Assembly: GCF_000002595.2 (NCBI RefSeq)
Contig: NC_057010.1
Location: 1,119,809 to 1,183,808 of the forward strand
Reading direction: 5' to 3'
Source of the DNA: Chlamydomonas reinhardtii
Lineage: Eukaryota > Chlorophyta > Chlorophyceae > Chlamydomonadales > Chlamydomonadaceae
Length of the DNA: 64,000 nt
Translations under genes and position numbers: made by a program
The notes under the pieces: generated by a model
Seen by the model: the letters and a program-made list of their open reading frames with translations, nothing else
The model's database searches: none
Told to the model about the DNA's origin: nothing
Shown here: positions 34,973 to 47,350 of the stretch, one piece after another
Numbering within the stretch: the first letter of the stretch is position 1
Layout: every line of letters starts with the position of its first letter

Positions 34973-37773
34973 ATGCATATGCTTGGATTGACCCGGCCTG
35001 AGCTGCGCCTGGCGCTCCTGGCGGTAGCTGTCCGCCTCGCGCTGCTGCTGGGCGCCACAGGCGGCGACCTGCTCCTCCCTGACTATGACACCTCCAAGAC
35101 CCTCCCGGCAGAGCTGCTACAGCCCGTGCAGCCCGCAGCCTTCCACCAGTCACATTCGGCAGATGGATTGCAGGAGCCCTGGATGGGCGACGGCCAGCCG
35201 CAGGCGGGTGCAGCCGCCGCTGGCGCCACCCAGTCCGCGCGACCGTGGCTGCTGCGCGGATGGTTGGTGTGGGATGCTGTCTTCTTCGTCGATATCGCGG
35301 CAAGGGGCTACGTATACGAACAATACTACGCCTTCTTTCCTCTCATGCCGGGTGAGGGGCAGGGCGGGAGAAACACGGTGGCCTTTGTTGGGATGGGAGT
35401 GAGCGGAGGCGGTGCGCTGCATTTTGGTGCACAAGGCGGTTCCACTGCTCGTGTGCCTCAAACACCTGTAGTCTGTCCGGCGCACATGTGCCTTCACATG
35501 TGATCGTAGGATACCATGGGATGCCATACAGTGAGGCCGGCAAGGACTTGAGCACGTGTGCACCCGCCGCTCGCAGCCCTGCTTTCGCGCGCCCCGCCGG
35601 AGCTGTTTGCCCTGCTGGCGGTGGCGCTCAACGCAGCGGCATCCGTGGCGGGCGTTGTGATGCTGTACAGGTGAGATCAGTGGCGGTGTGATTGCACTCA
35701 GCAGCAGCGGCATCCATGGCTACGGCTCCTCCAACACAGCCTTGTTGGCACCACCCAATGCCACACGTGTGCACCCGCAGGCTGGGTGCCTCGCTCATAT
35801 GCGACCCGGAACTGTCAGCCGCTGCCTGCCTCTTTTTCATCCTCAGCCCCGCCGCCGTCTTCCATGCGGCGCCGTACACAGAGGCCGCCTTCGCCGCGGC
35901 CACCCTGGCGGTGCTGTGCTGCCTGCATTGCCGGGGGATCGGCGGCGGCAGCAGCAGCAGCCGCAGCCGCAGCCGCGATGGCATCGGTGGATTGGAAGGC
36001 GCAGTCAGTGCAGCCAGGGGCTCACGCGATCAGAGGCGAGGAGGTCTCAAAAGCGGTGGCCCGGGATTTAGCTTGGCACGGCTCATGGCTGCAACCGCGG
36101 CCGTGGCGGTGTCATGTGGTCTGCGCTCAAACGGTAGGCCCATGCTGAACTCAGGACCAGTAAAGCGGGGGCCACCCCCAGCTGATAGGGCAGCCTGAAG
36201 CCATTTGAACTGATGGACTGACGGCGGCCTACTGTGTCGCCGCAAAACACAGGCGTGGTGAATGCCGGCTACGTGGGCCATTACAGCCTGCGGCATGCGG
36301 TGGCGTTGTGGCCCAAGAGCAAGGTGGGAGGGCCAAGTCCATGCCTTGGACTCTTGAGAGCTGCAGCACGTGCATGTGCACACGGGAGACACTGGACGGT
36401 GCAGGGCGCGAAGGACGTTATGCTCACTGCTGACGACAGCCGCTTGTACTGACACGCAGGCGCGAGCGTTGTGGACTGCGCTGCTGGGCGTTGTCGCGGC
36501 GGCCGTCTCAGTCACGCCTTTGGTGCTGTTCCAGGCAGCCGCGTATGAGGCGTTCTGCCGCCGGGATGCGCACGGCGCCGCCCACGTGTCGTCCGCCGCT
36601 CCTGCTGGTGCCTACGACGCAGGCGTGGGTAGTAGTAGCAGCAGCAGCACTGGCAGCACAGGCGGTGGCGGCGGCGGCAGCACTGGGCCGTACGACTGGC
36701 CGCGGCCGTGGTGCTCGTCACGCGTGCCGTACGTGTACGGCTTCGTGCAGCTGCTGTACTGGAACGTGGGCTTCCTGCGCTACTGGACGCTGCAACAGGT
36801 AGGGGCGGGCGGCCAGGGCGCTAGCGCACATGTTAATTGTTTATTCGTGTCCGCACGTCATCCGGATGATGTGTATCACAGTGTCTAAGACAGCGTCATG
36901 CACTCATAAGGGATGCATGCGCTTCCATTGCTCTGGTGACATGCCTTGTTCCCCGCTGCCGCGCAGGCGCCCAACTTTTTGCTGGCGATGCCTGTGCTGC
37001 TGCTCTCGGCGGCTGGGCTGTTTGAGTATAGCCGCGCCAACGCCGGCCACATGGCCTGCCTGGGCTTGATGCCCCCAGGGAGGACCCATTCGGATGGGGT
37101 GGCGGCGGCGGCGGAGGATACAGCGGCGGAGGCGCTGGGGAAGTCAAATTGGCGATCTGGGTTGAGCAAGTCAGAGGGTGAGGCGCAACTAGCCTCAGTC
37201 AGAGGGGCTATGGGCGAGCATAGCACAGGCCAGCTGCGAAGGAGGCTGGGGTTGGGTGGCGCCAGCGATGCCGGGGCCAAGGTGGCAGCCGCCGGTGGGA
37301 CGTCCTCATATCAGGGCGAGGCCCCAGGGCGGGAACTCTACATGAGCGACGGAAGCCGACACGCGGGGTACTTTTCCCCGGAGCTGGCGGTGACAATGTT
37401 CCCGTGGGCCTTCAGTCTCCTGGTTGCCGTGACGACCATGCACGTGCAGGTGTCCACACGCTTCCTGCTGTCTTCGTGCCCGCCCCTGTATTGGTACATG
37501 GCCCACCTGTGGCGCCGCGGGATGGGTCGACGCCTTGGGAACGAAGTCGGGGGGCGGAGGCCGAGGCGGGCGGAGCCTGCAGCTGCGGGCGAAGCCGCGA
37601 CGGAAGCCGCGACAATGGGTGGCGGAGGCAGCGGTCCTGCCGCGCCTGGGGGGCCTAGCAGTGCAGGTGGCAGCGGTTGGAGCTCCTGGCTGGCGATGGC
37701 TTTGTGGCGGTGGTGCTTGGTGTATGTGGCGCTCGGATGTGTGCTGTTCATCAACTTTTTGCCATGGACATGA
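34973..37773 (+). CDS. PIGV: GPI mannosyltransferase 2 (PIG-V/Gpi18 family, GT76)
   Basis: Exons 34973-35351, 35577-35670, 35781-36133, 36253-36323, 36460-36798 and 36967-37773 join in phase to 680 residues. PIG-V adds the second mannose to the GPI anchor precursor on the lumenal side of the endoplasmic reticulum, using dolichol-phosphate-mannose. Family landmarks appear in order: 'WDAVFFVDIAARGY' and 'YEQYYAFFPLMPG' (human WDGVHFLHIAQNGYTYEQ and FAFFPLLP), 'SPAAVFHAAPYTEAAFA' (NPASIFMSAAYTESLFA), and 'PYVYGFVQLLYWNVGFLRYW' followed by 'QAPNFLLAMPVLLL'. Several hydrophobic helices are visible throughout. It is longer than human (493) because of Ser/Gly/Ala inserts between helices. A TGTAA lies 66 bases after the stop. 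Confidence 0.92.
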
Positions 37774-37838
37774 GGGCTGCGTGTGACAAGCGCATCTAGA
37801 CGGTATTCATCGCCTGCATCGCTCAAAGGTTCCCGGGT

Positions 37839-37843
37839 TGTAA
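37839..37843 (+). terminator. TGTAA polyadenylation signal of PIGV
   Basis: TGTAA 66 bases after the stop codon at 37773. Confidence 0.5.
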
Positions 37844-38679
37844 AGGACAGGGCTAGCCCTCGCTAGCCCTCGCTGATGCTTAGGGTCGTAGGAGCTGCCT
37901 GAAGCTTGTCACAACGAATGCTGAAGAGGCGCCTCTGTCTGAACCCGGCCGGCGTCCCGGCACAGGGCCCCGTTGAGCCCCGCTTCACATGTTCGCAGTC
38001 CTTTCGCGCCAATTCGTGTGACATCCTTTCCAGAGCAATCCATCCAACTTTAAGGGTAAAGTTGACGCAGCCAAAAGACAGTTCGATGTACCGATCACGT
38101 GGGACTCCAGACTTCTGGGCTTCTGCCGACTGCTAAAACAGAAGCAGATCAGCCATAGACATATGACCACGCATTGCCTGGCTCGCCAGGAACGAACGCG
38201 GAAGCTGCGTGTCTCAGGAGCGGCGTAGTAGTAGGTAAATGCATATCATGAATATCGGGAGCAGACTCGTATCCAAATTAACATTCGGCTATGCTATGCG
38301 ACCCGATTTCGAGAAATGGGCGTCCTCAACATTCCTGCACTGAGCTATCAGCGATGCTGTACCAGATACAACAATACGTGGCGCAATTGTATGTAAATAA
38401 AGAATGACGCCGAGGACTGCGAGGGCGAGTCGCAGGCCGATTCGGTCCCATTCACCAGTCGGTCGAATCGGGCACTTCTGGCACGCACAGTGTAAGAAAC
38501 ACATACGATTTGTCGGCTTGTATTGAAACCCCAAATTGCGGGGCGAAGGCTCGCCGGTTGTCCGAGTCGGTGTCACAGCTTGTGACACCGACTTCTCCTG
38601 GCCCTGTGTGCACGTCGGTGTTCCTCGCGCGCGCCGGGTGGTCGACACCTGGCACCGCGCAGCCTGAAGGCTCACATGC

Positions 38680-39200
38680 ACATGGTGCATCAATTGCTGC
38701 ACACCTGGGGCAGCCTGAGGCGGCCTGGGGTGGCCCTGGGGTGGCTGGCCTCGGGTGGTCAGTGGCAGTCTGGGGCAGCCGGGGCCCACACTCTTACCGG
38801 CGGCCTGGGGCAGCCTGCCTGGGGCGGCCTGGGTGTTCTGGGGCAGCCTGGGGCGGTATCGGGTGTTTGGGGGTGGCCTGGGGCGGCCTGGGGTGGCCTG
38901 GGGCGGTTTGGGGTGTTTGGGGGCGGCTTGGGGCGGCCTGGGCTGGCGTGCCTGCAGGCAACCTGGGGCAGTCTGCCTTGGGCAGCTGGGGTGGTCTGGA
39001 GTGGTTTGGGATGTTTGGGGGTGGCCTGGGGCGGTCTGGGGCCCTCAGCCTGAGGGCCACACAGAGGGGCAGCCTGGGGCGGCATAGGTTTATGAGGCTG
39101 GCGGCCTGCCGTTCTTTCTTTGAGAGGCACAGCTGCATGCACACGCCTTGCTTGGCAGCAGGTCTGCGACTGTCACAGCCATTCACCACATTCCTGCTCC
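38680..39200. repeat. GGCCTGGGG minisatellite element, copy A
   Basis: A tandem array of a 10- to 11-base unit (GGCCTGGGGC, GGTTTGGGGT and variants) over 38698-39065, followed by a non-repetitive tail with 'CTGTCACAGCCATTC' and 'CTTGCACTC' near 39170-39220. The same core and tail recur in copy B, so array and tail belong to one dispersed repeat. Confidence 0.75.
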
Positions 39201-39904
39201 TATAATCTTGCACTCATCGGCGACCTGCACAAGCCCCCCAATTTCGGTGTCAGGATTGCTGCAGCGCCGGTTCCAGTGTCTCACAGGTGTGCGCACTAAC
39301 ATTGCGTCTAGAAATTCATAGCTATAGAATCGCAAATTGTGGAGCATCAAAGTCCGCCGACATTTCAAAGGCAGTGTCACAGGTTGCCCCCTGCAGCACT
39401 TGTTGGTGCTGTGCACACAAAGGACCAGTCCGTGGCAGGCGCTACGCTGCCTGCATGTGCACCTGCACGTGGCGAGGGCAGCTCCGGAGTTTGGGCCCAA
39501 CTACCACCCTCTCCACCAGCAACCACTGGTGCTCCTCGGACCACCGCCCCCTCCCAACCCGGTCTCACCCAGGTTGTGCCCATACCCGGGGCACCATCCA
39601 AAGCTCAACCCATCCCAAATGCCCTGATACGGTGTCCATATGCCATGGATTGCTGTCGGGGCGTCTGGGGCGGGCCCTGGGGTGACCTGCCCGCTCGTCA
39701 AGCTTGCGAACTGCAGCGACATGCTCCGTGCATGCTGCTGAGAGAATCTCTGCCTACGCTTCACATCAGCGCTTCACCACCCGTCCACCCCAATAGCCCC
39801 CCTGATTTCCCACCGCACCCAGCTCCTCAGAAGATCCGCCCAGTCCGCCCAGTCTAAAACCCTTTCACCCAACCCCCAACCCGCTCGTTACACTTCGTAC
39901 TGCT

Positions 39905-40325
39905 CCCCCAAAACGTTTCCCCAACATTTTCTCAACTTTTTCTCAAATTTTGGCCAATTGTTTCCCAACTTTTCCCCAACTTTTTCCAGGGCTCCTATCT
40001 TAATGTCTCCAGACATTAATTGGCCATTTTGGCCGTTTCCTAGACATTCCTCCCGGGGGCTAATGTCTGGGGCGAGACTTTGTTGGCCCGGGTTTGGGGC
40101 GGGTTTTGTCCGAGTTCCTATGTAGAAGCCCCCAAACCGCCATGTGCCCAGACAAAAGACGGCGGCTACCCGGCCGTTTTTGTCTGGAGCTAGACATTAC
40201 CCCAAAACCAAGATACGACCCCTGACTTTTTCCCAACTTTTCTCAACTTTTTCCCAATTGTTTTCCAACTCTTTCTCAACTTTTTGCTAATTGTTTCCCA
40301 ACTTTTCCTCAACTTTTCCCCAACT
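39905..40325. repeat. CAACTTTTTC minisatellite, split by the MITE
   Basis: Degenerate tandem units of 9 to 11 bases (CAACTTTTTC, CCAATTGTTTC and variants) lie on both sides of the MITE, at 39905-39986 and 40225-40325. Confidence 0.75.
39987..40224. mobile_element. hAT-type MITE
   Basis: A 238-bp non-coding element. Its ends are inverted repeats: CAGGGCTCCTATCTT at the left and, read on the other strand, CAGGGGTCGTATCTT at the right (13 of 15 match). Subterminal copies of AATGTCT/AGACATT lie on both sides. Direct repeats ACTTTTTC flank it at 39979-39986 and 40225-40232. CAGGG ends with an 8-bp duplication fit hAT elements. It codes nothing and depends on a transposase elsewhere. Caution: the flanking 8 bases resemble the unit of the host minisatellite. 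Confidence 0.75.
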
Positions 40326-41220
40326 TACACCGTCCAGCACTTTCATTGTGGGATCACATTGGACGGTGGCCACAGCGCGGATGAGACCCAGGGTGCAACG
40401 GGTTGCCCCCTCCCAGCAAAGTGCATTTGAAACGTGAATGACACCAGAAGCAGCACCTGCAGACTCCACAGGGTTGCCTCGTACACCACCCTCTCTATAT
40501 ATAATATGCGTATTAATAAATTCGATTACGTTGCATAATACGCTGGGTTTCCAGGGAGAAAGCCAGTGCAAACACAACATGTGTGCCCCCGCCGTCCTCG
40601 AATCAATGTCAATGGTGAGGGCACCGCTCCAGAGCAAAGCAAGGCCAGACCGGGGCCCCACAAAACAGGCAAACCACCTACCGAACTCACAGAACAGAGC
40701 AGGGAAAAAGAAAGAAAACCCTGCACCCAAGCCCTAATCACCACGAGAACGGGAACCACCATCACAGGCGCCCACACAACAGGGCACAGGCACACGATCA
40801 TGCGCAGGCACACACGCAGAATGAGTCTGGGGTCCCACTCAGTCCGGGGCACAAACACAGCCGCCAAGCAAACGCCATGCACATCCAGCTATCCAAGCGG
40901 CCAATCCAGCGGCCAATCCAGCAACAAAGCTGCCCGCACGGGAACCAGCACCGCACACGCGCGACCCAACACAGGCACACACGCAGGCCTCTTGACACTA
41001 GCATGACCAGCGTTCCATAGGGTTGCATGACCCGGTGCTAATGCCCTGGTGCTACATGCGTTGTGCTGTGGTTGCGCTTGCGACTTGGTAGGGCTGAGGC
41101 ATAGCTTCAAAGCGTGGGGGCAAGCGTGGGGGTGGCGGACTTGTTGGCGTCCTTCACAACCGCGGCTGTGTATTTCGCCCATTGCCCATTCACCCTGCTC
41201 TCTATCTTGTTCAAATCCGT

Positions 41221-41760
41221 ACCCCTGGGGGGCGGCCTGGGGCGGGTTTGTGCGGCTTGGGGTGGCCTGGGGCGGTTTTGGGTGGCCTGGGGCAGCCTGG
41301 GGTGGTTTTCGGTGGCCTGGGCTGGCGCGCCTGCAGACGGCCTGAGGCAGCCTGCCTGGGGCAGCCTGAGGTGGCCGGGGGCAATTTGGAGTGTTTTGGG
41401 GGCAGCCTGGGACAGCCTGGGTTGGATTGGACTGGGGCGCCCGGTTTTGGGTAGTCTATCTGGGACTGCTTGGGCCAGCCCTAGGGTAGCCCTTACGCGA
41501 CCTGGGGGGCCCTGGCAAAGGGGCCCCTGGGGGCTGCTTGGGTCAGCCTACGGCTTGACATGGCTAATCCTGTGAGACGTACTGATGCCTGGAGGCACCC
41601 CCCCCCATCGACGTTCCGCATGCACGAGCCTTCCTCGGCAGCTTGTGACACGCAAACTCTGCAGCTGTCACAGCCATTCTTGTCCCTACATAGGTAGGGA
41701 TATATCATTGTGGCCAACCTTGCACTCGCCAACCTGCACATACCCTGCCATCGCACTAAC
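41221..41760. repeat. GGCCTGGGG minisatellite element, copy B
   Basis: The same array type as copy A at 41225-41530, including the shared stretch 'CGGTGGCCTGGGCTGGCGCG' then CCTGCAG, and the same tail motifs 'CTGTCACAGCCATTC' and 'CTTGCACTCGCCAACCTGCA' near 41667-41745. Same orientation as copy A. Confidence 0.75.
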
Positions 41761-42425
41761 CCACCATGGCCACACATTAAAGTTGTCACCCCGCACCCCG
41801 CTGCGCTTGTATCCTGTCGTCGATTAGGAAGAGTTTCCCCAGGTTTTCCCGTCAACCGTAGGGCGGTTGGTGCTAGCAGTCCCTAAGATATGCGGTAAAG
41901 CCCCGTTAACATTTCCACGCATTCTCAGAATACATGTTATCCTGGGGCACTGTAATAACGTGCGGACGCAGTGTAGCGCCAAGAAAGAATGAACCATGCA
42001 TTGCGAATGGAACCTCTACGACTAAGGCAATCAGCTAGCTGCTTAAGTTTGTTTGGCGTCAAGAGATACATCGTCGTATTGTTGGGAAGCTTAGGCAGCC
42101 ACAGTGCATATACAGTCGAGCGGCCACGAAGCTCGAGATAAGTTTCGCCCGGTTCAAGCATCAATATTTACACCCAAGTCTTAAATGCATAAGTAGTCAG
42201 CGTTGCCGAAACCGCAGCAGGGAGAAAAACTCGCACTTTCCTGGTATAAGTCTCCCGGCCATGCAGTTCATTCTTAGTGCTATTATGATTGATATCACAG
42301 ATATCAACAGTATGCTACAGGAACCTAGTAAACAACAGTGGCTTGCTGTGGGCGCGCGTGCCTGACATTGCCACCGCGAGCCTGGCGCGGACCTGCCAGA
42401 TTTGCATGCTGGGGGTCCAGCTAAG

Positions 42426-45400
42426 ATGATAGGCGTAAGTGGAAGATTGCGTCGTAGGGCGGATGGCGCTCTTCGGACGTGCCTCCAGGCACAGAAAGCG
42501 TCGTGAGGCACAGGAAGTTTCGTGGGCGACTTGGCAGCGCGTAGCCTGCATCAGATGTGCCTAATTTTCTTCCCACCACACAGTGGATCAACATCTCCGT
42601 GGAGAGCTTCGTGCGGGAGAAGTTTGGGGATGCCGTCTGGGAGCAAACCCTTTCGACCTCGGGTGTGCAGGCGGGCTGGGTGTCGTCGTGCCCCTACCCC
42701 GACGCCGCCACCTACGGGCTCGTCATTTCCGCGTCCAATATCTTAGGAATTACTTCCGCACAAGTCCTGGAGGCGTTCGGAGTGTACTTTGTGGAGTACA
42801 CTGCCCGCCTGGTGAGCCACGTCGTGGGTTAACGGGTAGGCAGGCGCGTCGTAATCAGATGGCATAATCAGCTGGCATCCCGCCCCTTGACACATACGCA
42901 CACTGTGCGCTCGCGGCGGGGCCCCTTGTCATGCTTGCCACAGGGGTATGAGAAGCTGCTGAAGAGCTTGGGAAGCAACATGGCCGAATTCCTCAAGGTG
43001 AGGTCGAGCAAAGCACACGTGAGATGCCGGGTTCGACATGCCCGCACAGACGCTGGACGGCTGCTGGAGGTCCCTGACACGTCTGAGTGCAGGTCACAGT
43101 CAGGCTTGCCGTGCTTCACGGACTGACATGACACCATCTCTCATCTATTGTCCGGTACTTGAATCCATGCAGAACCTGAATGACCTGCACCTGCATCTCA
43201 GCATGAGCTTCCCCTCCATGGCGGCGCCCGCCTTCAAGTGCACGGACGTGGGGCCCACTTGCCTGACGCTGCATTACCACAGCCACCGGCCGGCACTGGG
43301 CCCCATTGTGGTGGGTGTGCTCAAGGGCCTCGCGGAGCAGTACTGGGGCCTGGGCGGCGAGCAGCTGCAGGTGGAGCTGCTGCGGGGGCGAGACGACGGC
43401 AGCGATGACCACGAGGTGTTTCGGGTCAGGTGAGCAGCAGGGGAAGTGGGGCGGCAGAAATAGGCAAGGAAGCTGGTACCCACAGCTTGCGGTTTCTAGA
43501 GTGTGGCATTTCAAACAATGTTGCTGTTCTTGTGCGCGCAGCTACCCCCACCAAGCAGCGCTTCAGCACTGCGGGCCGCCTGCGGCCAGCGTTGATGGCA
43601 ACGAAACCGCCGGCTCTGCTGCCTCCACCGCCTCCCCAGCAGCGGCGGCTGCGCGTAGCTTTACGCTGAACCCGAACGACTTCTACCAGCTCTTCCCCTT
43701 CCACCTGCTGCTAGACCGCAGCTGCCGCGTAGTGCAGGCGGGGGCGATGCTGGAGCGGCTGTTTCCGGAGCTGCGCGGGCGGAGCGGCGTGCCGCTGGGG
43801 GAGGTGTTCCAGGTGCGTGGTGGGGGACGAGGTCGGGTTTGGGGCGGCCATACATGCTGGGCTTGGATGGCACATGCATGACTCCATGCTGTCCCGTAGC
43901 GCAATAGCTGGATCTACCCTGCCACTCACTGCACACAAATGCACGCCATACCCGTCCCATGCGCAGCTGAAACATCCGCACGGGCCGCTCGACTTTGACC
44001 ACCTAGTAAGCGACATTGACAACGCATTCCTGCTTAAGGCCCGTGCAAGCGGTCTGGAGCTCAAAGGGCAGATGGTGGCTGTGCCGCTGCCGCTGCACCC
44101 GGGCGCTGGCTGCCCCGCCACCCAGGAGGGCCTGCTCTTCATGGGCACGGCACGCCTGGCGGGCCTCGACGACATGCGCCACCACGGCATCTTCATCTCC
44201 GACATCCCGCACCACGACATCAACCGGGACTATGTGCTGCTAGCGGAGCAGCGCCAGGCGGAGGCGCAGCTGCAGGAGCGGCTGGAGTCCCTCACGCGTG
44301 AACTCAAGGTACCGTACATGCAGCCCTACGGTTCAGCCACACGTGTTCGGCTACCTATAAGCGGCTCCTTACCGGGTTCCTCCACGTATGTCGTTTCATT
44401 CTTTTCTTACTCGCCAGGACGCCAACTCGCGCCTGGGAGAAATGGCGGGGTGGTTGGACGCGGAGCGGCGGCGTAGCGACGGGCTGCTTTACCAGATGCT
44501 GCCTCCCGAGGTGGCCAGCTGCCTCAAGAATGAGGAGCGGGCGCCGGCACAAGAGCACCCAGAGGTGAGCCTACACTGGCATCTGTGGGTGCACATGGGA
44601 GAAGGCATCACATGAGGTGCGTGGTCGGGGAGCCGGCCGAAGCAGGTACGGTATGCTGTAGCCTCATGCCCAGCGCGCCCCCCATGTACGCGTATTCACA
44701 GGTCACCATCTTGTTCAGCGACATAGTTGGTAAGTTGAAATGGGTCTTTGTCAGCAGGGTGAGCGCTGCAAGTTCCAGCCCGAAACGTCCCTGCTTTGCA
44801 CTGACTGTGGTACACAATGGCCGTGCTACAGGCTTCACGGAGATTGCTTCACGCAGCTCGCCGCTGGAGGTGTGCTCGCTGCTGGATGAGCTGTATCAGC
44901 GCTTCGACGCGGCCATTGAGGAGTACCCGCAGCTGTACAAGGTGGAGACCATCGGGGTGAGTAGGGCAGCGGGCCGGGGCGGAGGAAAAGGAAAAAGGGA
45001 TAGCTGGAAGGGAAGGACAACAAGGGAAGGGAAAGCAGGCGCGGGAGACGGACAGTGCTTAGGGCTCTGTCACGAGGCTCGCCCTGAAGCTGCCAGCCCC
45101 AACGCTTGCACGCCACGCTCTTCACGCGCACACAGGACGCATACATGGTGGTGTGCAACGTGACGGTACCGTGTGACGACCATGCGGACGTGTTGCTGGA
45201 GTTTGCGCTGCGCATGCACGAGGAGGCCAGTCGGGTCGCCAGCAGCCTGGGGGAGCCCGTGCGCATCCGCGTGGGCATGCACTCGGGCCCGGTAGTGGCG
45301 GGCGTGGTCGGCCGCAAGATGCCTCGCTTCTGCCTGTTTGGCGACACCGTCAACACGGCCAGCCGCATGGTGAGCCGGGTGCGGAGGTGGGGGTCGGGTC

Positions 45401-46418
45401 GCATGTTAAGTGGCCCGGCCCTGCCCGCTCTCTTATCCACGTTCAGGTTTGTCTTCCTACGTAGGCTTGTCCCTCCTTGCCTGTGGTGTATATGTGCCCA
45501 CCTCACGTGCGCCTCACCTCGCCATTCGCAGGAGTCCCACGGCGAGGCCGGCCAGATCCACATCAGTGAGGCCTGCTACAGCTGCCTCCGGTCCAAGGAG
45601 CGCTTTGAGATCCGGGAGCGAGGCAACATCACCGTCAAGGGCAAGGGAACCATGCGGGTGCGTGCGTGCACAATGTTGCAGTATGGTAACCAGGGCTAAC
45701 CTATCCGGCTGCTGACGCATCATTTTTCTAGCCGACCATACCTGCACACGCAACTCAAGGCTGATCCCACGGCGTTTTGTGCACGCAGACCTACCTCCTC
45801 GCACCTGCGCCGGCGCCAGCGCTTCCTGGGCGTTCTTCTGCCAACACGCTCCGGTTTGTCACACGGCGGGCGTCTGTGGGAGGGGCAATCCCGGTGGCGG
45901 CCCCGGTGGATTTATCACTCAGTTATGCCGGCGATTACAGCAACGAGTGTAGTCGCGCATCAATGAGCTCGTGCACTTCATATGTCACCTCGGTCGACGG
46001 CGGCCAATCGCCGTTCATGCTGCCGCCAGGCGGCCTCCACAGCGGTCGCGGCTCTCTTCGCTCGCCCCGGGCATCACAGTCGCCATCTAATCCCCTGGCC
46101 TCGCTCGTAAGCTCCGGGACACCCTTTGCAGCAATAGCCAGCGGCTTGAAGGATCTGAGTTTGCGGGAGGACAGTGTCCCCCTGGCGCATGTCAGCGATG
46201 CCAGCGTCGTATTTCCTGTTTCTGGCTGTGTTTCCGACGAGGCCGGAAGAGCAAAAGGCGTGGGCCGGGTTTCCGAAATGGGCACGACCCGGTCCACAAG
46301 CTCTGATAGCATAATGCGGCGTTCATTACCGCGGCGCATGTCGCAGCTGTCACGAGTGCAGGAGTCTGTGGTAAAAGAGGGTGAGCCTGAGGTTGCGGCG
46401 GAGCTCGGCCTGCAGTGA
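42426..46418 (+). CDS. H-NOX soluble guanylate cyclase, tandem copy 1
   Basis: Exons 42426-42434, 42584-42811, 42944-42997, 43173-43429, 43542-43812, 43967-44308, 44418-44564, 44702-44729, 44832-44956, 45136-45369, 45532-45657 and 45789-46418 join in phase to 816 residues. The order is H-NOX heme domain (1-185), PAS-like HNOBA region, coiled-coil signalling helix, class III cyclase domain (437-610) and a Ser-rich tail of 209 residues. His103 is the likely heme ligand and YHSHR at 132-136 is the heme-propionate Y-x-S-x-R motif. Metal-binding Asp443 and Asp488, guanine-selecting Glu484 and Cys553, and Asn560/Arg564 are all present, so the product should be cGMP, made by a homodimer. NO is the expected ligand from family knowledge. 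It corresponds to the CYG genes of Chlamydomonas, but I cannot name the member. Confidence 0.9.
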
Positions 46419-46620
46419 TAACGCAGTTCAGCGGTGGGGCAAGGCACCTACCAGGGTATGCCGCTTGCTTGCCCCTGCATTGCCCACCTGCATTGTTAGC
46501 TTATTCATTCCACATTGCATTGCTTGCACATTCGGATTACTATAGATACTGCTGAAGAACTGGGTGAGTCGTTTGAAGGGATCAGCACCAGTACGCGAGA
46601 CACGATGGAATGTACCATCG

Positions 46621-46625
46621 TGTAA
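46621..46625 (+). terminator. TGTAA polyadenylation signal of guanylate cyclase copy 1
   Basis: TGTAA 203 bases after the stop codon at 46418. Confidence 0.45.
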
Positions 46626-47350
46626 GAGCGGCTGAACAGGGATTGGGCACAGACTGGGCAGGGCACCTCGCGTTAGAAGGAACACTGACCATCACCCCTT
46701 CCTTCACCACCACCGAGTGTTACTGGTGCTCAGCGAAGAAGACAAGCATATGAGCAAATGCATCGTGTTGCGAGGTGGACATTACCATTGCTCGCGGACA
46801 CGCAGGGAGTGCCCAGGCGCATATGCGTTGGGCCATGGGCAGGCCGCGTGGGCAGCAGGCGTATGTTTACCTGTCTTTGGTCATTGTTCATGGTTTAAGG
46901 GCGGCTTAGACCTCCGTCTATACATGTAGGAGTTCTTATGCCGCTGTACTCAGCTGTACTGTATGGGTGCTTGTGCGAATGTCATTTGAGGCTTCCAGCT
47001 TATCAGCCGGGTGACGAGTGCCGGGTGACGAGTGCCGGGTGGTGGACAATGTGGCGACTGTTTGGATACAAATTGACTTTGCTGTGCTTGGCCGCTGGGA
47101 TAGGGCGCACACCTGACTAGCGGCGCTTGTGTGCCCGCCCCAGGCCATTGGTGTGTCCGGGAGATGAGCGAGGCTCCTTGGGGATGCTCCACCTCCTGCT
47201 ATGGTCACGGGCGGGTCGCCGTGTGGCGCTCTGGCGGGCTGCACCAGCACATCGGCGCCGGCGCCGCGACTGGAGGGCCACCGCAGGAGCAGGAGCAGCC
47301 ACGGTATTTGTAACGACAGACATATACCTTTCTTGATAGCTAGCATCCTT

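Larger units (their letters stand above)
37774..42425. other. Repeat-rich intergenic region
   Basis: 4.65 kb with no convincing gene. It holds two GGCCTGGGG minisatellite elements, a MITE in a CAACTTTTTC tract, a perfect 13-bp palindrome at 38565-38593, and a low-complexity AC/AG-rich block at 40560-41000. Open frames of 100 to 230 codons here come from the G-rich repeats. Promoter elements of the first cyclase gene are presumably at its right end. Confidence 0.6.

Noticed and set aside
38510-39205. Open frames of over 200 codons with Gly/Trp/Leu repeats
   Set aside because: They arise from the GGCCTGGGG minisatellite; several frames and both strands stay open, and no start context or homology is seen.
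37774-42425. A retroelement hidden in the repeat-rich gap
   Set aside because: I looked for long terminal repeats and reverse-transcriptase motifs and saw neither; only minisatellites and one MITE are supported.
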